A stretch of 64,000 bases of DNA from Candidatus Kryptobacter tengchongensis (GTDB lineage Bacteria; Bacteroidota; Ignavibacteria; Kryptoniales; Kryptoniaceae). A program made the translations under genes and the position numbers. The notes beneath the pieces were generated by a model. That model searched no databases. It was not told where the DNA came from and was given only the letters and a program-made list of their open reading frames with translations. How positions within the stretch are numbered: the first letter of the stretch is position 1; every line of letters starts with the position of its first letter. Below, piece by piece: positions 25,073-34,420 of this stretch. The stretch covers positions 1-64,000 of the forward strand of contig FAON01000012.1 in NCBI GenBank assembly GCA_001485605.1. The letters are read 5' to 3'.

Positions 25073-25426
25073 TTAAAATTTTAAAGCTGTGCTTACACCA
25101 AGAACCCAAAAAGCAATCCCAGAAACAACTATTATTCCAAAAAGCGTGATCGCAACCCATGGTTTCATCTTAAAATCTCTCAAGATTGACCATACACCGT
25201 TTAATCCATGCCACAAACCTAAAGTTATAAAGGTAAGATAAAACATCTTCCAGTAAGCATTTGAAAACCTTGCAATTGACTGCTCATAGGAATGTCCTGT
25301 CTCAGGAGTATAGTGCATAAGTATATAGTGCCCAACCATTGCGAAAATCAAAAATATCCCTGTTATCCTTTGAAGAAGCCAACCGATTGATCCACTCTTC
25401 CTTGAACCATAATACTTAAATGACAT
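25073..25426 (-). CDS. sdhD: Succinate dehydrogenase membrane anchor subunit
   Basis: A 117-residue protein with three hydrophobic helices. SIGWLLQRITGIFLIFAMVGHYI carries the conserved Arg and His of the quinone/haem region. Its place between the cytochrome b gene and sdhA, and its length, match the SdhD anchor. The assignment of C versus D follows gene order only. Confidence 0.9.
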   Translation of the reverse strand: MSFKYYGSRKSGSIGWLLQRITGIFLIFAMVGHYILMHYTPETGHSYEQSIARFSNAYWKMFYLTFITLGLWHGLNGVWSILRDFKMKPWVAITLFGIIVVSGIAFWVLGVSTALKF

Positions 25427-25456
25427 TTTAAAACCTCCAAGGTTTGTTTTAGGTTT

Positions 25457-25870
25457 TTAAATTAAGCCGGCAAAAATTTGTCCTATCTCATGGCTGAATA
25501 TGAAATAACCCATGACAAGAAATGCAATGATTCCAATAATCATAAGGTAAGCAAATGCCTTTTTATGGTAATACGCCCCCCTCCCAAAATCAACAAGCAC
25601 AATTCTGATTCCATTTAAAGTATGAGCAAGAACAAAGGCAAATAACAACCATTCAAGGAGTTTAAAAAGCGGTTTTTGAAATAAAGCCATCTCCGCATCA
25701 AAAGCTTCTTTACCTTTCGTCAATGTTGATAAGGCGTAAATATGAACATAAAGATAAGCTGTTAGAGCAAGCCCAGAGATTCTGTGGATTATCCACGCCC
25801 ATCCCCCCGATTCCTTTTTGTAAGAAGCAACAAGCTTGAAATATCCCTCATGAGTTTTTTCTACCTTCAT
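25457..25870 (-). CDS. sdhC: Succinate dehydrogenase cytochrome b subunit
   Basis: A 137-residue protein with three membrane helices. WIIHRISGLALTAYLYVHIYALS contains the two conserved His residues and the RISG motif of the haem-b anchor, and AHTLNGIR follows in the second half. It is the first gene of the sdh operon, with ribosome site AAGGAG ahead of ATG 25870. Confidence 0.93.
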   Translation of the reverse strand: MKVEKTHEGYFKLVASYKKESGGWAWIIHRISGLALTAYLYVHIYALSTLTKGKEAFDAEMALFQKPLFKLLEWLLFAFVLAHTLNGIRIVLVDFGRGAYYHKKAFAYLMIIGIIAFLVMGYFIFSHEIGQIFAGLI

Positions 25871-25899
25871 GCAAGTGCTCCTTATGTTTTTATTTATTC

Positions 25900-25927
25900 A
25901 TTCTAAAGTTAAAAAAATAAAAGTCAA
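25900..25927 (-). promoter_or_regulatory. Promoter of the sdh operon
   Basis: On the - strand TTGACT (25927-25922) and TAGAAT (25905-25900) are 16 bp apart, a good sigma-70-type promoter about 30 bp upstream of sdhC. The remaining intergenic bases up to the divergent gene at 26033 are AT-rich without another clear signal. Confidence 0.7.
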
Positions 25928-26032
25928 ATATCAAAAATATCATCAAGTCCAACGCAACTGAATAGCAAATTTTGAAAAGTCACCACTTTAAGTTATTTTT
26001 TATCGCAGGCAAATTAATATCAACTAAAAAAA

Positions 26033-26986
26033 ATGCAAGTCAGAAAAAGGCAAGATAAACAGCTTATTTCAATTGTGATTCCACTTTATAATGAAGTTGA
26101 ATCACTGCCCGAACTTTATGACCAAATAAAAGAGGTCGTGAAAACAAATCGCTATAACTATGAGATAATTTTCGTTGACGACGGCTCAACCGACGGCTCG
26201 CTTGATGTTTTGAAGAAAATTCGCCAAAACGACAAAAATGTTAAAATCATAAGCTTTAGAAGAAACTATGGAAAATCCGCAGCGCTTGCCATCGGATTTG
26301 AATACGCAAAAGGTGATGTCGTGATAACTATGGACGCAGATCTTCAAGATGACCCTCACGAAATTCCAAACCTCCTCAAAAAACTTAACGAAGGATTTGA
26401 CCTTGTCTCCGGATGGAAAAAGAAAAGATATGATCCACTAACAAAAACGATACCATCAAGAATTTTTAATTTTGTCGTTTCAACCTTGTCAGGGATAAAA
26501 ATTCACGACTTCAACTGTGGCTTAAAAGCATATAAAAAATCGGTTACACAGGATATAAAAGTTTATGGTGAACTCCACCGATATCTGCCTGTCCTGGCAC
26601 ATTGGGCTGGATATAAGATTGGTGAAATCGTTGTCCAGCATCATCCGAGAAAATATGGAAAAACTAAATTTGGGGTAAGCAGATTTTTAAAAGGATTTCT
26701 TGATCTTTTAACCGTAATGTTTACAACAAGATATTTCAAACGACCGCTTCATCTTTTTGGAACCGTTGGGCTTGCCGTTTTCCTACTTGGCTTTGGAATT
26801 ACATTTTACCTTTCACTTTTAAAGCTAATTGAAAATATCTCCCTTAGCAATAGACCCTTATTTATCCTTGGCGTAATGCTCACAATTGTGGGAGTTCAAT
26901 TCATCTCAATCGGCTTACTTGGAGAAATGATAACCAAAGCCTACCAGCATCTTGAAACATACTCAATTAAGGAAATACACCTTTGA
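26033..26986 (+). CDS. Family 2 glycosyltransferase, polyprenol-phosphate sugar transferase type
   Basis: A 317-residue membrane-anchored enzyme. The GT-A domain shows SIVIPLYNEVESLP, FVDDGSTDGS and the metal-binding TMDADLQDDP, then FNCGLKAYKK. Two C-terminal hydrophobic helices anchor it, as in DPM1/GtrB-type enzymes that load a sugar on a lipid carrier. It is translated with the family 4 glycosyltransferase that starts four bases later, so both probably serve cell-envelope glycan synthesis. Confidence 0.9.
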   Translation: MQVRKRQDKQLISIVIPLYNEVESLPELYDQIKEVVKTNRYNYEIIFVDDGSTDGSLDVLKKIRQNDKNVKIISFRRNYGKSAALAIGFEYAKGDVVITMDADLQDDPHEIPNLLKKLNEGFDLVSGWKKKRYDPLTKTIPSRIFNFVVSTLSGIKIHDFNCGLKAYKKSVTQDIKVYGELHRYLPVLAHWAGYKIGEIVVQHHPRKYGKTKFGVSRFLKGFLDLLTVMFTTRYFKRPLHLFGTVGLAVFLLGFGITFYLSLLKLIENISLSNRPLFILGVMLTIVGVQFISIGLLGEMITKAYQHLETYSIKEIHL

Positions 26987-26989
26987 TCA

Positions 26990-28108
26990 ATGAAAATAAT
27001 AATCATTGGACCAGCTTATCCATATCGTGGTGGGATAGCGCATTACACAGGTTTGCTTTACAAAAACCTATTGAAGAAAGATCACAGCGTAAAAATTTTT
27101 AACTTTAAAAGATTATATCCAAAATTTCTTTTCCCCGGAAAAACACAATTTGAAACATCACCAGAGATTGAAAAAATTGAAAGCGAAAGAATAATTGATT
27201 CAATTAACCCATTAAACTGGCTAATCGCAGGTTTTAAAATCGTAAAAGAGAAACCTGATCTTGTAATCTTTAAATATTGGCTTCCGTTCTTCGCACCCTG
27301 TTTTGGATCTATTTCAGCAATAGTGAAAATTTTTTCTAAAGCGAAGATAATTTTCTTCTGTCATAACATCACCCCTCATGAAAAATTTCCACTTGGGAAC
27401 CTTCTAACAAAATTTGCATTCGCATTTTCCGACCACTTCATCGTTCAATCAAGCGTAGTTGAGGAGGATCTGCTCAAAATAAAACCAAAAGCAAAATATA
27501 AAAAAGTTTTCCACCCAATTTATGAAATTTTTGGTAAAGCTATTGATAAAAACGAAGCGAGAAAAATTCTTGGCATTAAACCTGACGAAAAACTCTTGCT
27601 GTTCTTCGGTTACATCAGAGCATACAAAGGACTTGATATCCTTTTAAGGGCAATGAAATTTATCTTAAGTGAATTTCCCGTTAAACTTCTCATCGTTGGG
27701 GAATTTTATGAAAATCCGCAAAAGTATTTCAAAATAGTTGAAGAGGATGGAATAGCTGATTTTGTAATTTTTAAAAGTGAATATGTTCCAAATGAAGATG
27801 TGAAAATTTACTTCTCTGCTTCAGATCTTGTTGTTCTACCGTATCTTTCAGCAACACAAAGCGGAATTGTTCAAATTGCTTACAATTTTAGCAAGCCCGT
27901 TATCACAACAAATGTCGGCGGTCTCCCTGAGGTTGTGCAAGATGGTATAACTGGCTTAATTGTTGACCCCTCACCAGAAAAATTAGCTCAAGCGATAGTA
28001 AAATTTTTCAATGAGAACCTCGGACCGATTTTCTCCCGAAATATTGAAGAAGAAAAAGAAAAATTTTCCTGGGAAAATCTCATCCGCACAATAGAAGAAT
28101 TAAATTGA
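26990..28108 (+). CDS. Family 4 glycosyltransferase
   Basis: A 372-residue GT-B fold protein. The N-terminal acceptor domain starts IIIIGPAYPYRGGIAHYT with the Gly-rich loop. The C-terminal nucleotide-sugar domain has LLFFGYIRAYKGLDILLRA, LLIVGEF, SEYVPNEDVKIYFSASDLVVLPY and TNVGGLPEVVQDG. It transfers a sugar from a nucleotide donor. Sugar and acceptor are unknown. It follows the family 2 enzyme directly and converges with the asparaginase gene. Confidence 0.9.
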   Translation: MKIIIIGPAYPYRGGIAHYTGLLYKNLLKKDHSVKIFNFKRLYPKFLFPGKTQFETSPEIEKIESERIIDSINPLNWLIAGFKIVKEKPDLVIFKYWLPFFAPCFGSISAIVKIFSKAKIIFFCHNITPHEKFPLGNLLTKFAFAFSDHFIVQSSVVEEDLLKIKPKAKYKKVFHPIYEIFGKAIDKNEARKILGIKPDEKLLLFFGYIRAYKGLDILLRAMKFILSEFPVKLLIVGEFYENPQKYFKIVEEDGIADFVIFKSEYVPNEDVKIYFSASDLVVLPYLSATQSGIVQIAYNFSKPVITTNVGGLPEVVQDGITGLIVDPSPEKLAQAIVKFFNENLGPIFSRNIEEEKEKFSWENLIRTIEELN

Positions 28109-28117
28109 CAACCAAAA

Positions 28118-29125
28118 TCAATCTTCCGATATCTCTCCAGCAATTGACCTGTAAAATTCATTAACAACTGCTTCAACATCATCACCGTATTTGCCAAATA
28201 GAAACATCAACTTAACAATTGCTGTTTCAGTTGTCATATCTTTACAGCTTAATGCCCCCGCATCAAGTGCATCTTTCCCACATTGGTAAAGTGTAAGATC
28301 AACCTTACCATAAACTGCCTGTGTTGAAATTGCAACTATCTTCCCCATCTTAACTGCTTCTCTAACAAACGGGATTAAAGACCTTTCCTCTATATTTGGC
28401 AAATTCCCAGAACCAAACGCTTCAATTACAAATCCTTTTATATCTGTTTCAAGCAACGATAAAAGGTAATCAAGTTTCAGCGATGGAAAAACTTTCACAC
28501 AAAAGACTTTATCAGAAAAATTTTTTGAGATAACAAGATTCTTGTTTTCACGCTTTAAAAAATTCCCCTTATAAATTTCTATCCCAACCCCAACCTCAGC
28601 AAGCGGTGGATAATTAGGTGAATCAAATGCATCAAACCCCCAGATATTAATTTTTTTAGTTCTATTTCCGCGAAACAGTTTATTATTAAAGAAAATGCAA
28701 ACCTCAGGAATTGAATAGGTTGCAAGCTCAACTGCGTTTATAAGATTGTTCCTTGCATCTGTTCTTATCTCTGAAAGCGGGCGTTGTGAGCCTGTTAAAA
28801 TAACTGGTTTTGATAGTCCATCAAGCATAAACGAAAGGGCGGAAGCAGTATAAGTCATCGTATCAGTTCCATGAGTGATCACAAACCCGTCAAATTGCTC
28901 ATAATTATCTGATATCACATCTGCAATTTTTATCCAGTGCTCAATCCCAATGTTTGAGGAATCAATGTTTGTAACTATATGTGATTCAATCTCTGCAATT
29001 TGTTTCACCTCGGGAACAAATTCAAGAATTTTTTGTATAAATGCACTCGGGGCAAGTGTGCCATTCTTCAAAGCCATACCAAAAGTTCCACCAGTGTGAA
29101 TAAGAAGAATCCTTTTCATATTCAT
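28118..29125 (-). CDS. L-asparaginase (type I, cytoplasmic)
   Basis: About 335 residues. The two active-site threonine regions are present: LIHTGGTFGM at the N-terminus and ITHGTDTMTYTASALSFML near 90, with a conserved Lys downstream in the C-terminal domain. It hydrolyses asparagine to aspartate and ammonia. No signal peptide, so cytoplasmic. The start is uncertain: TTG 29134, ATG 29125 and ATG 29119 are all possible and none has a clear ribosome site. Confidence 0.9.
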   Translation of the reverse strand: MNMKRILLIHTGGTFGMALKNGTLAPSAFIQKILEFVPEVKQIAEIESHIVTNIDSSNIGIEHWIKIADVISDNYEQFDGFVITHGTDTMTYTASALSFMLDGLSKPVILTGSQRPLSEIRTDARNNLINAVELATYSIPEVCIFFNNKLFRGNRTKKINIWGFDAFDSPNYPPLAEVGVGIEIYKGNFLKRENKNLVISKNFSDKVFCVKVFPSLKLDYLLSLLETDIKGFVIEAFGSGNLPNIEERSLIPFVREAVKMGKIVAISTQAVYGKVDLTLYQCGKDALDAGALSCKDMTTETAIVKLMFLFGKYGDDVEAVVNEFYRSIAGEISED

Positions 29126-29137
29126 TAAACTCAAATA

Positions 29138-29680
29138 TTAACGACCATATAATCCTGTTATTTTTGCTTCACCAAGAATATGTCCCTTTGCCTTTGCTTC
29201 AACTTGTTCAGCGGTTGCCCCAGAATTTAACCCGAGCGTTTCAACATCAAGCGCGTAAAGCTTAAAGATATAACGGTGTGGTTTATGCCCCCGTGGTGGA
29301 CAGGGACCTCCATATCCAATCCTGCCAAAATCATTTATCCCCTGCTTAATCTTATCGTCAACGAGACCAACTTTCTTAACATTTTCTGCAAGTCTTGTCA
29401 CATTCGCAGGGATATCGTATATAACCCAATGTATAAATGTTCTCCCAGGAGCATCTGGATCTTCACAAATTAAAGCAAAGCTTTTGGTCCCAGCAGGAGC
29501 ATTTTCCCAGCTCAACTCAGGGGAGTAATCCTGACCGTCACATGTAAATTTTTTGGGGATGGTTTCGCCGTCTTTGAAAGCGGTTGATTTAATTGAAAAC
29601 ATTTTCTTAACCCCTCCCTTTTGAAAATTTGTTTGTGTTGCAAAGAGAAAAGAAAGGAGAATTAAAAGAAGATATTTCAT
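29138..29680 (-). CDS. PEBP/YbhB family protein with signal peptide
   Basis: A 180-residue protein. It has an N-terminal signal peptide (MKYLLLILLSFLFATQTN), then a complete phosphatidylethanolamine-binding (Raf kinase inhibitor-like) domain: PELSWENAPAGTKSFALICEDPDAP, FIHWVIYDIP, YGGPCPPRGHKPHRYIFKLYALD. The bacterial YbhB/YbcL members have no settled biochemical role. It is exported here. It may be cotranscribed with the asparaginase gene 12 bp downstream. Confidence 0.92.
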   Translation of the reverse strand: MKYLLLILLSFLFATQTNFQKGGVKKMFSIKSTAFKDGETIPKKFTCDGQDYSPELSWENAPAGTKSFALICEDPDAPGRTFIHWVIYDIPANVTRLAENVKKVGLVDDKIKQGINDFGRIGYGGPCPPRGHKPHRYIFKLYALDVETLGLNSGATAEQVEAKAKGHILGEAKITGLYGR

Positions 29681-29806
29681 CGCGCACCTCGCATAACTTA
29701 TTTTTTCCGCTAATTAATTAAGCAAATTTTGGAAAATATCCAAATTTGTTACTTCTTGTTTTCTTTTTTATATTTTTACCAGTGCAACATTTAAGGATAT
29801 GTGGAA

Positions 29807-30094
29807 ATGAAAAAATTTCTCTCAAATCCTGCAAACTTAATCTTTGGTGGAATTTTAATTGCTCTGTTCATCTACCTCATATTTGCAGAAAAAGGGATTT
29901 TAAAACGGATAAATTTTGAGATTGAGAGGGCAAAATTGAAAAAAGAAATTGAGCTTATTGAAAAAGAAAATGCCTCTTTAAGGCAGAAGATTCATGAACT
30001 TGAAACGAATCCAAAAGCCGTTGAGAAGATAGCTCGCGAAAAATACGGCATGGCAAAGGAGGGAGAGGAAGTTTTCAAAATAAAAGTAAAGTAA
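29807..30094 (+). CDS. FtsB/DivIC-like septum formation protein
   Basis: About 95 residues: a short N-terminus, one membrane helix (IFGGILIALFIYLIFAEKGIL), then a coiled coil (EIELIEKENASLRQKIHELE) ending in the family motif AREKYGMAKEGEEVFKI. It acts with FtsL and FtsQ in the divisome. ATG 29807 is preferred over GTG 29801 because AAGGAT lies about ten bases ahead. RarA follows 13 bp downstream. Confidence 0.88.
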   Translation: MKKFLSNPANLIFGGILIALFIYLIFAEKGILKRINFEIERAKLKKEIELIEKENASLRQKIHELETNPKAVEKIAREKYGMAKEGEEVFKIKVK

Positions 30095-30107
30095 ATTCCT
30101 TTTTGAA

Positions 30108-31421
30108 ATGAAATTTGAAAAAGTTCTCCCACCCCTTGCAGATAGAATAAGACCAAAAACACTTGATGAGTTTGTAGGTCAAGAACATATTGTTGGTGAA
30201 GGCAAACCTCTGCGCGTGATGATTGAAACAGGGGAAATTCAATCAATGATTCTTTGGGGTCCGCCTGGTTCTGGAAAAACAACGCTTGCAAAAATCATAG
30301 CTGAGAGAGCGAATGCGGATTTTTACCAAATAAACGCAGTTTTATCAGGGACAAAAGAGGTAAAGGAAGTAATTGAGAAAGCCGAAACAAATTTAAAATA
30401 CTATTCCAAGCGGACGATTCTTTTCATAGACGAGATTCACAGGTTTAACAAGGCACAACAGAGCGTGCTTTTAAATAGCGTTGAAAATGGGACGATAATA
30501 CTAATTGGAGCGACGACGGAAAATCCATCTTTTGAGATAATCTCACCTCTTTTATCACGATGTCAAATTTTTGTGCTTGAACCACTTGGTGTTAAGGAAC
30601 TTAACACAATTCTTGAAAGAGCTCTAACCAAAGATGAGATACTTTCAAAATTTAAAATCCATATTGAGGACAGAGACCTTCTTTTTCTTTATTCTGGTGG
30701 AGATGCTCGCATTATGCTTAACGCGCTTGAGATCGCTTTAAAAATTGTTAAACCAACGCCGGAAAATGAGATATTTTTGACAAAGGAGATTATCTCCGAA
30801 GCATTTCAACGCAGATATTTCAAGTATGATAAGTCAGGCGAGGAACACTATAATTTAATTTCCGCCTTTATAAAAAGCATACGAGGAAGCGATCCAGATG
30901 CAGCGGTTTATTGGCTTGCCAGAATGTTACTTGCGGGTGAAGACCCTAAATTCATTGCGAGAAGGCTGATAATTTTAGCAAGCGAGGATATTGGAAATGC
31001 CGAACCATATGCATTAACACTTGCGACAAGCTGTTTCACCGCTGTTGACTATGTTGGCATGCCCGAGGCACGAATAATCCTTGCGCAGGTTGCAACTTAC
31101 CTCGCAAGCTGTCCGAAAAGTAATTCTGCATACATTGCAATTGAAGAAGCGATTGAAGATGCTCAAAAATATCCAGAACTTCCTGTCCCACTGCACTTGA
31201 GAAACGCACCCACAAAATTGCTGAAGGAACTCGGCTATGGCAGGGATTATAAGTATAGCCATGATTTCCCCGAGCACTTCGTTGAACAACAATTTTTACC
31301 AGATGAACTCAAAAACAAAATTTACTATAGACCTACAGAACTTGGTAGAGAAAAAATTTTAAAGGAACGGCTTGAAAACCTTTGGAGCAAAAGGAAACAA
31401 AATAAAAAAGTTAACAAATGA
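30108..31421 (+). CDS. rarA: Replication-associated recombination ATPase RarA (MgsA)
   Basis: A 437-residue clamp-loader-like AAA+ protein. It opens PLADRIRPKTLDEFVGQEHI and has Walker A GPPGSGKTTLA, Walker B ILFIDEIHRFNKAQQ, sensor 1 GATTENPSFE and sensor 2/tetramerisation sequences (RRLIILASEDIGNA; GYGRDYKYSHD). It acts at stalled replication forks. The stop overlaps the start of the ROK kinase by four bases. Confidence 0.96.
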   Translation: MKFEKVLPPLADRIRPKTLDEFVGQEHIVGEGKPLRVMIETGEIQSMILWGPPGSGKTTLAKIIAERANADFYQINAVLSGTKEVKEVIEKAETNLKYYSKRTILFIDEIHRFNKAQQSVLLNSVENGTIILIGATTENPSFEIISPLLSRCQIFVLEPLGVKELNTILERALTKDEILSKFKIHIEDRDLLFLYSGGDARIMLNALEIALKIVKPTPENEIFLTKEIISEAFQRRYFKYDKSGEEHYNLISAFIKSIRGSDPDAAVYWLARMLLAGEDPKFIARRLIILASEDIGNAEPYALTLATSCFTAVDYVGMPEARIILAQVATYLASCPKSNSAYIAIEEAIEDAQKYPELPVPLHLRNAPTKLLKELGYGRDYKYSHDFPEHFVEQQFLPDELKNKIYYRPTELGREKILKERLENLWSKRKQNKKVNK

Positions 31422-32374
31422 AGAAATTTGTAATCGGCGTTGACCTCGGCGGAACATTTATAAAAGCCGGAATAGTTGATGAAACTGGCAATATCATTAT
31501 TGAAGATTCAATCCCCACAGAAGCTGAAAAAGGACCTTCACATGTCATTGAGCAAATTTCAAAAATTGTAAACAAGCTTAATGAAAATTTTGAAAATGGA
31601 GAAATCATTGGAGTTGGAATTGGTGCACCAGGTCAAGTTGATCCGCAAGGTGGGGTCAAATATCCACCTAATTTCCCGGGATGGACAGTTGTTTACTTAG
31701 CAAAAGAAGTTGAGAAAATAACAGGTTTAAAGACAACCGTTGATAATGATGCAAATGTTGCTGCTATAGGTGAGGCAAAATTCGGCGCTGGTCAAAAACA
31801 TCCAAACTTTATAATGGTTACGCTCGGAACTGGAATTGGCGGTGGGATTATAATTAATAGAAAAATTTACCGCGGTCCAACCGGTGGAGCCGGTGAAATT
31901 GGACATGTCTCAATTAATTTTGATGGACCGAAATGTAATTGTGGGAATTATGGGTGTGTTGAAGCTTATGTTGGACAAAGATATTTATCATCCTGGGTTG
32001 CCGAAGAACTTAAAATAAATCCAAACTCAAAAATTGTTGAAATTGTAAACGGTGATCTTTCTAAAATTGAACCATACATAATCTCACTTGCAGCTGAACA
32101 AGGTGATGAATTTGCGATAAATGTATGGAAAAAAGTAGGATTCTATGTCGGTGTGATGCTTGCCTCAGTGATGAATTTGTTTGATATAAATGTTGCAATA
32201 GTTGGGGGCGGAGTTGCAAAAGCAGGGAAGATTTTATTTGACTCAATGAATGAAACTGTTAAATCAAGAGCATTAAAACCAATCGCTGAAAAAGCAATTG
32301 TAATTCCAGCACAGCTTGGGAATAAAGCTGGGATTTTAGGTGCAGGAGCGTTGGTATTTGAGGAAATAAGTTAA
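31418..32374 (+). CDS. ROK family sugar kinase (glucokinase-like)
   Basis: A 318-residue protein. It has the phosphate-binding GVDLGGTFIKAGIVD, the catalytic region TVDNDANVAAIGEAKFG, TLGTGIGGGII, and the zinc-binding ROK signature GHVSINFDGPKCNCGNYGCVEAYVG. It probably phosphorylates glucose or a similar sugar. Its stop codon overlaps the stop of the leftward gene at 32371 by four bases. Confidence 0.92.
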   Translation: MKKFVIGVDLGGTFIKAGIVDETGNIIIEDSIPTEAEKGPSHVIEQISKIVNKLNENFENGEIIGVGIGAPGQVDPQGGVKYPPNFPGWTVVYLAKEVEKITGLKTTVDNDANVAAIGEAKFGAGQKHPNFIMVTLGTGIGGGIIINRKIYRGPTGGAGEIGHVSINFDGPKCNCGNYGCVEAYVGQRYLSSWVAEELKINPNSKIVEIVNGDLSKIEPYIISLAAEQGDEFAINVWKKVGFYVGVMLASVMNLFDINVAIVGGGVAKAGKILFDSMNETVKSRALKPIAEKAIVIPAQLGNKAGILGAGALVFEEIS

Positions 32375-32868
32375 ATCTTTATAAATCCGTCACTAAAAAT
32401 TCTTATCCAATCACGAACAACCCTTTCTGCTTCCGCCCAATTCTCAAGTTCTTGCATTCCTATTCCCCCTTTTCTCTCCCAAATGAAATACGCAACTTTT
32501 GCTACAGTTTCCCGACGCATCTCATCGTTTGGGCGACCAAAAATTTTAACAATATATTTTGACTTATCAAATTTTAAAGCGACCTCTTCTATTTCCGTTT
32601 CCTTGATGAATGAAACCTCTTTTAATCCATCAATCACAAAAACGATCTCACCGATGAACTGATAATTTTTAGTGGCTCTAAATAGATAAACCTTATCTCC
32701 TCCTCCAATCTCAAGCTTACAATGAAATCCAAGAAAATAGGCATCTTCAAGGACCCTCTCCTTTTTTCTTCCAATTGAAAGTTCAACAACCATAGGCTTA
32801 AATTGATTTCTGCGTGAAAATTCAATCAAAAATTGTTCTACTTCCGATTTTTTTATCTTTCTCTCCAT
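32371..32868 (-). CDS. Hypothetical protein with a DUF2934-like C-terminus
   Basis: A 165-residue soluble protein. The N-terminal ~115 residues are beta-rich with a lysine-rich start, somewhat like DUF5335 proteins (tentative). The last 45 residues (VAKVAYFIWERKGGIGMQELENWAEAERVV) match DUF2934, a short helical motif of unknown role seen at protein ends. It lies seven bases downstream of the thioredoxin-like gene and is probably cotranscribed with it. Confidence 0.7.
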   Translation of the reverse strand: MERKIKKSEVEQFLIEFSRRNQFKPMVVELSIGRKKERVLEDAYFLGFHCKLEIGGGDKVYLFRATKNYQFIGEIVFVIDGLKEVSFIKETEIEEVALKFDKSKYIVKIFGRPNDEMRRETVAKVAYFIWERKGGIGMQELENWAEAERVVRDWIRIFSDGFIKI

Positions 32869-32875
32869 TTATAGT

Positions 32876-33925
32876 TCAAATTTCTTTTATCAATTCCCAC
32901 CTTACACTGTATGCAGAAATTGAAAACTTATATATTGTGAAACTTTCGGAATCAACATAAAGCCTCAAAATATGCTCACCAAAATCAGGATTTCTAACAA
33001 TCTCATAATATCTTGGCTCACAAACCTTAATATAACTTTGTCCGTTTTCAACTATAACATCCTCACCACGATTTCTCTCATTAATAAATTCACCATCTTG
33101 AAGGATGAGAACCTTCAAACTTCCCTTGCTCAAAGATTCCATAACTGCACCAACTCTTGTCCCAGCATATGGAAGTATGACAGAACCCAAGCCTCCCGAG
33201 GTTGGATTATATCTCAAATAATATCTTCCGTTATACCATTCCCCGTCAAGATAAAACTTTCCATTAATATAAATACCTGGATCTTCGTATTTAATAACAG
33301 ATTCGGGAGCAAAACCTTCAACATTACCAAGTGCCCCACCGGTATAGCATGTGTAAATCTCAGGGATAATTCTATAAAAAGTTGATTCATCAATTTCATA
33401 ACGAGAGCCAATTGGAAGAGGGAAATCACCATAATATCCTGCTTTTATTAAAAGTGATTGAATGAAGAATTCAACCTCCCACAAGTTTCTCACCCCAAAG
33501 TGTGAATATGAAATTAATCCATCACGATTTATGAGAAAAATCAAGGGAACCTCAGGATAGATTCCACGAACAGCAGTTGTATATCTTTTTAAATTTATCC
33601 ATTCGTTGTCAATTGCGATAGGGAAATCAATTCCAAGTCTTTTAATTTCCTTCTCAACATTTTCAAATTTGCTCTCAAATGGAAATTTCGGTATATGAAC
33701 ACCAAGGATAAAAAGCCCTTTATCTTTATATCTTTTCCACCACTCTTTAACATATTCGTAAAACTCTTTCCACTCCCCGCTTGCATAGTTAAAAAACAAG
33801 AGAAGCACAACGTTTCCCCTGAGGCTCTCAAAAAATACTGGCTCTGAGTTAAGCCAATAGTTTGCGATTATATCTATTGCTCTGTTATTTTCTTCAACGA
33901 TTTGTTTTTTATAATATCCTTGCAT
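32876..33925 (-). CDS. Thioredoxin-fold DipZ-like protein lacking the CXXC site
   Basis: A 349-residue protein without a signal peptide. Residues 25-165 form a TlpA/AhpC-type thioredoxin fold (VVLLLFFNYASGEWKEF, PLIFLINRDGLISYSHFG). The remaining ~180 residues resemble the C-terminal beta domain of DipZ (GFAPESVIKYEDPG, FYLDGEWYNGRYYLRY). In relatives the first strand leads into a Cys-x-x-Cys pair. Here the segment reads YASGEW, so the usual thiol-disulphide exchange is lost. It may be a structural or binding protein. No related redox gene is adjacent. Confidence 0.7.
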   Translation of the reverse strand: MQGYYKKQIVEENNRAIDIIANYWLNSEPVFFESLRGNVVLLLFFNYASGEWKEFYEYVKEWWKRYKDKGLFILGVHIPKFPFESKFENVEKEIKRLGIDFPIAIDNEWINLKRYTTAVRGIYPEVPLIFLINRDGLISYSHFGVRNLWEVEFFIQSLLIKAGYYGDFPLPIGSRYEIDESTFYRIIPEIYTCYTGGALGNVEGFAPESVIKYEDPGIYINGKFYLDGEWYNGRYYLRYNPTSGGLGSVILPYAGTRVGAVMESLSKGSLKVLILQDGEFINERNRGEDVIVENGQSYIKVCEPRYYEIVRNPDFGEHILRLYVDSESFTIYKFSISAYSVRWELIKEI

Positions 33926-34054
33926 ATTTCTTCGCTTTTATTTTTCAATGTCAATCTAATTAAGGAAATTTTAACTTGCAAATTTTGAGCTTTCCTTTTT
34001 TGCTTTAAACCGAAATCCTGTTTAATTTATATAAAAAATAAAACTCAAATCCCA

Positions 34055-34399
34055 ATGAAACCAGATCTAAAAACGATATTCAAGCAAATTGAAAAAATTC
34101 AAGAAGAGCTTGAAAAAGTTCAAGCGGAACTTGAAAATAAAACTGTTACTGAAGAAGTTGGAGGCGGAATGGTTAAGGTAACCGTGAACGGAAAGAAAGA
34201 AGTTATAAGTATTGAAATTGACAAAGAAGTTGTAAACCCGGATGATATAGGGATGCTTGAGGATTTACTTGTGGTAGCTGTGAATAAAGCACTTCAAAGT
34301 GCGGATAAAATGATAAGTGAAGAAATTGCCAAGGCAACTTCTGGATTACTTCCGGGATTACCTGGCTTCCCATTTAATTTCCCGGGTTTTAAAGCGTGA
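34055..34399 (+). CDS. YbaB/EbfC nucleoid-associated protein
   Basis: A 114-residue DNA-binding protein: an N-terminal helix (FKQIEKIQEELEKVQAELENKTV), the conserved GGGMVKVTVNGKKEVISIEID core, then an acidic helix and a Gly/Pro-rich C-terminus (LLPGLPGFPF). It sits 21 bp upstream of recR, the usual neighbour of this family. Confidence 0.95.
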   Translation: MKPDLKTIFKQIEKIQEELEKVQAELENKTVTEEVGGGMVKVTVNGKKEVISIEIDKEVVNPDDIGMLEDLLVVAVNKALQSADKMISEEIAKATSGLLPGLPGFPFNFPGFKA

Positions 34400-34420
34400 A
34401 ACAAAAATTTTAACACCACC

